From Rhodobacterales bacterium (GTDB taxonomy: Bacteria > Pseudomonadota > Alphaproteobacteria > Rhodobacterales > Rhodobacteraceae), in NCBI GenBank assembly GCA_003249215.1, contig QKJR01000020.1:1-64000 (forward strand): 64,000 bases of DNA, read 5' to 3'. The notes beneath the pieces are model-generated. The model was not told the origin of the DNA and ran no database searches. It saw only the letters and a list, made by a program, of their open reading frames with translations. The position numbers and the translations under genes are program-made. Within the stretch, counting starts at the first letter, position 1. Each line of letters begins with the position of its first letter. Shown in pieces: positions 60,684-64,000 of the stretch.

Positions 60684-62071
60684 TTGCGACGCCTTTCGTC
60701 GATCAGGGCCTCGAGGGCGGCGAGTTCGTTGGGCACGCGCGTCACCCGCTCCTCGCGGTCAAAAAGATCCGCCATGCGCTTGGGCAGCGCGGGGCGGATG
60801 CCGGTTGCGGCCTGAACCGCATCGGGGAATTTCGCGGGATGGGCGGTGGCCAGCGTCACCATCGGCACCGGCGGCGCCAGATGGTCGATGCCGACGCAGA
60901 CGCCGACCGCCGAATGCGGGCACAGAAGCTCGCCCGAACGCGCCAGCTCGTCGCGGATCGTGGCCGAGGTTTCCTCTTCCGACACGCGGCCCGAGGCATA
61001 GATCTCGCACAGGGCCTGCAGCGCGCCCTGACTGACACCGAAACCACCCTTGGATTTCAGCTCATCCATGAGCTGCGCCACCGCCGCGCCATCGCCGCCA
61101 TAGGCGAACCACAGCGCGCGCTCGAAATTCGAGCTGATCTGGATATCCATCGAGGGGCTGATCGAGGGTTTCACCCCCTCCATCTCATAGCGCCCCGAGG
61201 TCAGGCAGCGGTGCAGGATGTCGTTCTGGTTGGTGGCCACCACCAGCTTGTCGATCGGCAGGCCCATCTGTTTCGCGATGAACCCGGCGAAGATGTCGCC
61301 GAAGTTGCCGGTGGGCACGGTGAAGGAGATCTTGCGCGCGGGCGCCCCGAGGCTCACCGCTGCGGTGAAATAATAAACGACCTGCGCCAGCACCCGCGCC
61401 CAGTTGATCGAGTTCACACCGGCAAGGCCCACGGCATCGCGGAACTCGAAATGGTTGAACATGTCCTTGAGGCGGTTCTGGCAGTCGTCGAAGGTGCCAT
61501 CCATGGCGAGCGCATGGACATTGCCCTCGGCGGGGGTCGTCATCTGGCGGCGCTGCACCTCGCTCACGCGGCCATGCGGGAAGAGGATGAAGACATCGAC
61601 ATTGTCGAGCCCGCGGAAGGCCTCAATCGCGGCCGAGCCGGTATCGCCAGAGGTCGCGCCGACGATGGTGATGCGGCGATCCTGTTTCGCGAGGGCGAGC
61701 TGGAAGAGCTGCCCGATGATCTGCATCGCGAAATCCTTGAAGGCGAGCGTGGGGCCGTGGAACAGCTCCAAGAGGAAATGCCCGCTCCCGAGCTGCACCA
61801 GCGGCGCGCGCGCGATATGGCCAAAGCCCGCATAGGCGGCCTCGATCGCACCGCGGAGTTCCCCCTCGCTGAACGTGTCGCCCACGAAGGGCGCCATGAC
61901 GCGATAGGCGACCTCTTCATAGGGCAGACCCGCCAGCGCCGCGATCTCGGTCTCGGTCATCGTCGGCACCGAGGCGGGGACATAGAGCCCCCCGTCGCGG
62001 GCCAGCCCCGTCAACATCGCTTCGCCGAAGGTGAGCTCGGGGGCCTGCCCCCGGGTCGAGATATAGCGCAT
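60680..62071 (-). CDS. thrC: Threonine synthase
   Basis: PLP enzyme making threonine from O-phosphohomoserine. It has 463 residues and is of the longer class. The PLP lysine is in GPTLAFKDFAMQ (Lys112); TGDTGSAAIEAF (near 139-150) and GNFGDIFAGFIAKQMGL hold phosphate and ring contacts. The start at 62071 (MRYISTRG) is conserved. Its stop overlaps the M16 GTG start. lysC, which supplies the same pathway, lies elsewhere in the window. Confidence 0.97.
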   Translation of the reverse strand: MRYISTRGQAPELTFGEAMLTGLARDGGLYVPASVPTMTETEIAALAGLPYEEVAYRVMAPFVGDTFSEGELRGAIEAAYAGFGHIARAPLVQLGSGHFLLELFHGPTLAFKDFAMQIIGQLFQLALAKQDRRITIVGATSGDTGSAAIEAFRGLDNVDVFILFPHGRVSEVQRRQMTTPAEGNVHALAMDGTFDDCQNRLKDMFNHFEFRDAVGLAGVNSINWARVLAQVVYYFTAAVSLGAPARKISFTVPTGNFGDIFAGFIAKQMGLPIDKLVVATNQNDILHRCLTSGRYEMEGVKPSISPSMDIQISSNFERALWFAYGGDGAAVAQLMDELKSKGGFGVSQGALQALCEIYASGRVSEEETSATIRDELARSGELLCPHSAVGVCVGIDHLAPPVPMVTLATAHPAKFPDAVQAATGIRPALPKRMADLFDREERVTRVPNELAALEALIDERRRK

Positions 62072-62080
62072 GAATGCTCC

Positions 62081-62767
62081 TCAGATCCGTCGCCGCCTGA
62101 TACGCCACATCAGGAACGCTGTCATCCCCGCCCAGACGATTGCGAGCGAAAACCAGGTGATCGCGTAATTCAGATGGTCGTTCGGGATGCCGGTGATGGT
62201 GATCGGCTGCGGCGAAATGCCCTGCGCGTCGCCCGCGATCTGCGCGGCAACCACGAGGATCGGCTCGGTGCCGAGCCGCGCCGCCATCGCGGGCACGTCG
62301 CGCGCAAACCAGATCCCGGTCTTTTCGTCGGGCGCGGGCGTGTAGCTGTCGGCCTCTTCGGGCCAGTGCAGATTGCCGGTAACGATGAGCGCGGTGGGCG
62401 CCCGCGGCGTGGCGCGGGCAAGCTCGGCCCCCTCGGCCACGAAGCCGCGGTCGATCATGATCTGCCGGCCGTCGCCGGTCTCGAAGGCGGCGATGATCTC
62501 ATAGCCGGGGCCGAGGCCCTTCATCCCGCCCAGCACGCGCAGTTCCTGCCCGGTGGTGCCGCCTACGACCTCGACCGGGGTGTATTTCAGGGGTTTGGTA
62601 TCGGTGCCCTCTGGCGGCAGGTCCTGCGGTGCGCCCGCGATCTTCGTGCCGATCTCGGCCAGCATCGCGGTCTTCCACTCGAGGCGGCGCAGCTGCCAGA
62701 GCCCGAGCTCGATCAGGATCGCGCAGCCCACGATCCCGAGCGCCAGCGGAAAGATATAGCGTTTCAT
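62081..62767 (-). CDS. SURF1 family cytochrome oxidase biogenesis protein
   Basis: 228-residue inner-membrane protein with helices at both ends (residues 5-22, IFPLALGIVGCAILIELG, and near 200-220) and a periplasmic domain between. LGLWQLRRLEWK, RGFVAEGAELARATPR and the NLHWPEEADSYTP region are typical of SURF1, which helps insert heme a into cytochrome oxidase. I chose the ATG at 62767 with GGGGGAGGACC before it. It sits between ctaE and thrC. Confidence 0.93.
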   Translation of the reverse strand: MKRYIFPLALGIVGCAILIELGLWQLRRLEWKTAMLAEIGTKIAGAPQDLPPEGTDTKPLKYTPVEVVGGTTGQELRVLGGMKGLGPGYEIIAAFETGDGRQIMIDRGFVAEGAELARATPRAPTALIVTGNLHWPEEADSYTPAPDEKTGIWFARDVPAMAARLGTEPILVVAAQIAGDAQGISPQPITITGIPNDHLNYAITWFSLAIVWAGMTAFLMWRIRRRRI

Positions 62768-62855
62768 CTCGGTCCTCCCCCAAAGCGCCGCCAGCCAAAA
62801 GCGTCGGGCGCGAGGGTTGCCCCCCGCGCCCGCCCGGCCCTTCCGGAAAGAAGGC

Positions 62856-63662
62856 TCAGGCGCCGCCCCAGATATAGATCGTGGCGAAGAGGAACAACCA
62901 GACCACATCGACAAAGTGCCAATACCAGGCCGCCGCCTCGAAACCGATATGTTCCTTGGGCGTGAACTGGCCCTTGTTGAGCCGGATCAGACAGATCAGC
63001 AGGAAGATCGTGCCGATGATCACATGCGCGCCGTGGAAGCCCGTCGCCATGAAGAAATTGTCCCAGAAGATCGAGCCGGTGCCGATCGCCTGCTGGGCGT
63101 GATGGTATTCATAGGCCTGCAGAAGCGAGAAGACGAAGCCGAGGACCACGGTCAGGATCAGGCCGGTCTTGGCATCCTTGCGGTTGTTCTCATGCACCAG
63201 CGCGTGGTGCGCCCAGGTCAGCGTGACCCCGGACAGAAGCAGGATGACCGTGTTGATCAGCGGCAGATGCCAGGCATCGAAGGGCACCGTGCCCGCAGGC
63301 GGCCAGACGCCATCCACCAGCGGGTATTCGGGCCCGAGCGGATACATCGCATTCTTGATGAAGCTCCAGAACCAGGCGGCGAAGAACATCACCTCGGACA
63401 TGATGAACAGGATGAAGCCGTAGCGCAGGCCGATCTGCACCACCGGGGTATGTTCGTGGTTCTCGCCCTCGCGCACCACGTCCGACCACCAGCCATACAT
63501 GCAGTAAAGCACGACCAGCAGCCCCGCGACGAAGACGAAGGGTGTGACCTTCTGCATCCACATCACCGCGCCAAACAGCATGACGAAGGCGCCGATCGCG
63601 CTTAGCATCGGCCAGATCGAGGGCGGCAGGATGTGATAGTCGTGGTTCTTCGAATGCGCCAT
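62856..63662 (-). CDS. ctaE: Cytochrome c oxidase subunit III
   Basis: 268-residue seven-helix subunit III of the aa3-type oxidase (also called coxC). [18 protein letters not shown] and FGAVMWMQK at the start, the conserved [10 protein letters not shown] (Glu near 80) and the C-terminal [24 protein letters not shown] pattern (key H, W and D residues) confirm it. It is part of the ctaG-ctaE-surf1 cluster that assembles the oxidase, 88 bp before surf1. Confidence 0.97.
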   Translation of the reverse strand: MAHSKNHDYHILPPSIWPMLSAIGAFVMLFGAVMWMQKVTPFVFVAGLLVVLYCMYGWWSDVVREGENHEHTPVVQIGLRYGFILFIMSEVMFFAAWFWSFIKNAMYPLGPEYPLVDGVWPPAGTVPFDAWHLPLINTVILLLSGVTLTWAHHALVHENNRKDAKTGLILTVVLGFVFSLLQAYEYHHAQQAIGTGSIFWDNFFMATGFHGAHVIIGTIFLLICLIRLNKGQFTPKEHIGFEAAAWYWHFVDVVWLFLFATIYIWGGA

Positions 63663-63678
63663 GGTCAGGTCCCTGATG

Positions 63679-64000
63679 CTAGTTCACCGGAGCCGGCGCC
63701 GGGGGTGCGGCGGCGGCCTGTTTCTGGTCGGGCAGGTCGGTTTCGTAGAAAGTATAGGAGAGCGTGATCGCCTCGATCCGCGCGGTATCGGGGTTCGTGG
63801 CGATCTCGGGATCGACGTAGAAGCTCACCGGCATCTCGATCCGCTCGCCGGGTTGCAGCACCTGTTCGGTGAAGCAAAAGCACTGGATCTTGTCGAAGTA
63901 ATAGCCCGCGGTATCGGGCGCGACATTATAGGCCGCGGTGCCCGCGATCACCCGGTCGGTGGGGTTATAGGCCTCGTAGAAGGCAAGGCCCGTCTCGCCG
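63679..64000 (-). CDS. ctaG: Cytochrome c oxidase assembly protein CtaG (Cox11), 5' part outside window
   Basis: The last 106 residues of a Cox11-type copper chaperone that delivers CuB to subunit [21 protein letters not shown] leads to the family signature [10 protein letters not shown] with its copper-binding cysteine pair, and FYVDPE follows. The gene runs off the right edge of the window on the minus strand. A short Ala/Pro tail ends it 16 bp before ctaE. Confidence 0.95.
   Translation of the reverse strand, partial: GETGLAFYEAYNPTDRVIAGTAAYNVAPDTAGYYFDKIQCFCFTEQVLQPGERIEMPVSFYVDPEIATNPDTARIEAITLSYTFYETDLPDQKQAAAAPPAPAPVN

Noticed and set aside
1-64000. tRNA, rRNA, CRISPR array, transposase, integrase, phage or toxin-antitoxin genes
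   Set aside because: Looked for on both strands and none could be supported; gene content and base composition look like stable chromosome.

Overview
The window looks like ordinary chromosome from a high-GC alphaproteobacterium of the Rhodobacterales (Rhodobacter/Paracoccus relatives). Reasons: very high G+C, dense gene packing with many 4-nt ATGA/GTGA overlaps, a PTS-Ntr enzyme I next to lysC, a ctaG-ctaE-surf1-thrC-M16 block, a DmdC-like acyl-CoA dehydrogenase with MerR regulators, and TTTGCAAA boxes before a propionyl-CoA synthetase gene. I see no rRNA, tRNA, CRISPR array, insertion sequence, integrase or phage gene. The genus is inference.

Layout. 1-4345 (+): end of a polyamine-type ABC transporter (permease), a PuuC-like aldehyde dehydrogenase, a class I glutamine amidotransferase and an RpoN (sigma-54) paralogue. 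4367-10919: a complete tripartite RND pump (adaptor, permease, outer-membrane lipoprotein; minus) divergent from a TetR gene, with a perfect 32-bp palindrome between them. 11113-16448: acyl-CoA dehydrogenase and two MerR regulators (minus), then two hotdog thioesterases and a MATE pump (plus). 16564-19391: an unrecognised protein resembling an inactivated M48 peptidase, and a SPOR-domain secreted protein, convergent across a terminator. 19458-23057 (minus): pyrimidine nucleoside salvage, cdd-deoA-deoB-upp. 23302-27736 (+): malic enzyme MaeB and propionyl-CoA synthetase PrpE. 27924-30850 (+): a hybrid histidine kinase coupled to an NtrC-type regulator whose motifs are degenerate. 30871-36102: NAD kinase, glyA, an alpha/beta hydrolase, cytochrome b561 and several small proteins. 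36456-40666 (+): a second RND adaptor/permease pair without an outer-membrane gene, preceded by a 353-bp region rich in dyads. 40733-44276 (minus): lysC-ptsP. 44466-45977 (+): an atypical pyruvate kinase.

46154-49197 (minus): kdtA (waaA), a Nudix hydrolase, a DUF1178 protein and an SDR. 49388-53897: GMC oxidoreductase, EcsC-like protein, GNAT, flavin reductase, and an ArsR/SRPBCC pair. 54047-57206 (+): mtnP - SDR/membrane fusion - DUF2269 - apt, a tightly overlapped methylthioadenosine/adenine salvage operon with two membrane redox-type genes inside it. 57369-64000 (minus): a GlcD-type FAD oxidase, a GNAT, an M16 peptidase, thrC, surf1, ctaE and the end of ctaG.

How it works together. Most genes are housekeeping: nucleoside salvage, C1/amino-acid synthesis, C3-C4 carbon flow, cytochrome oxidase assembly and LPS core. 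The best leads are regulatory or involve degenerate enzymes: the NtrC-type regulator with an altered GAFTGA loop and Walker B, the pyruvate kinase with a replaced potassium site and no C-terminal domain, the RpoN paralogue beside polyamine genes, and a set of clean palindromic operators. I did not find a convincing wholly new defence or mobile system.
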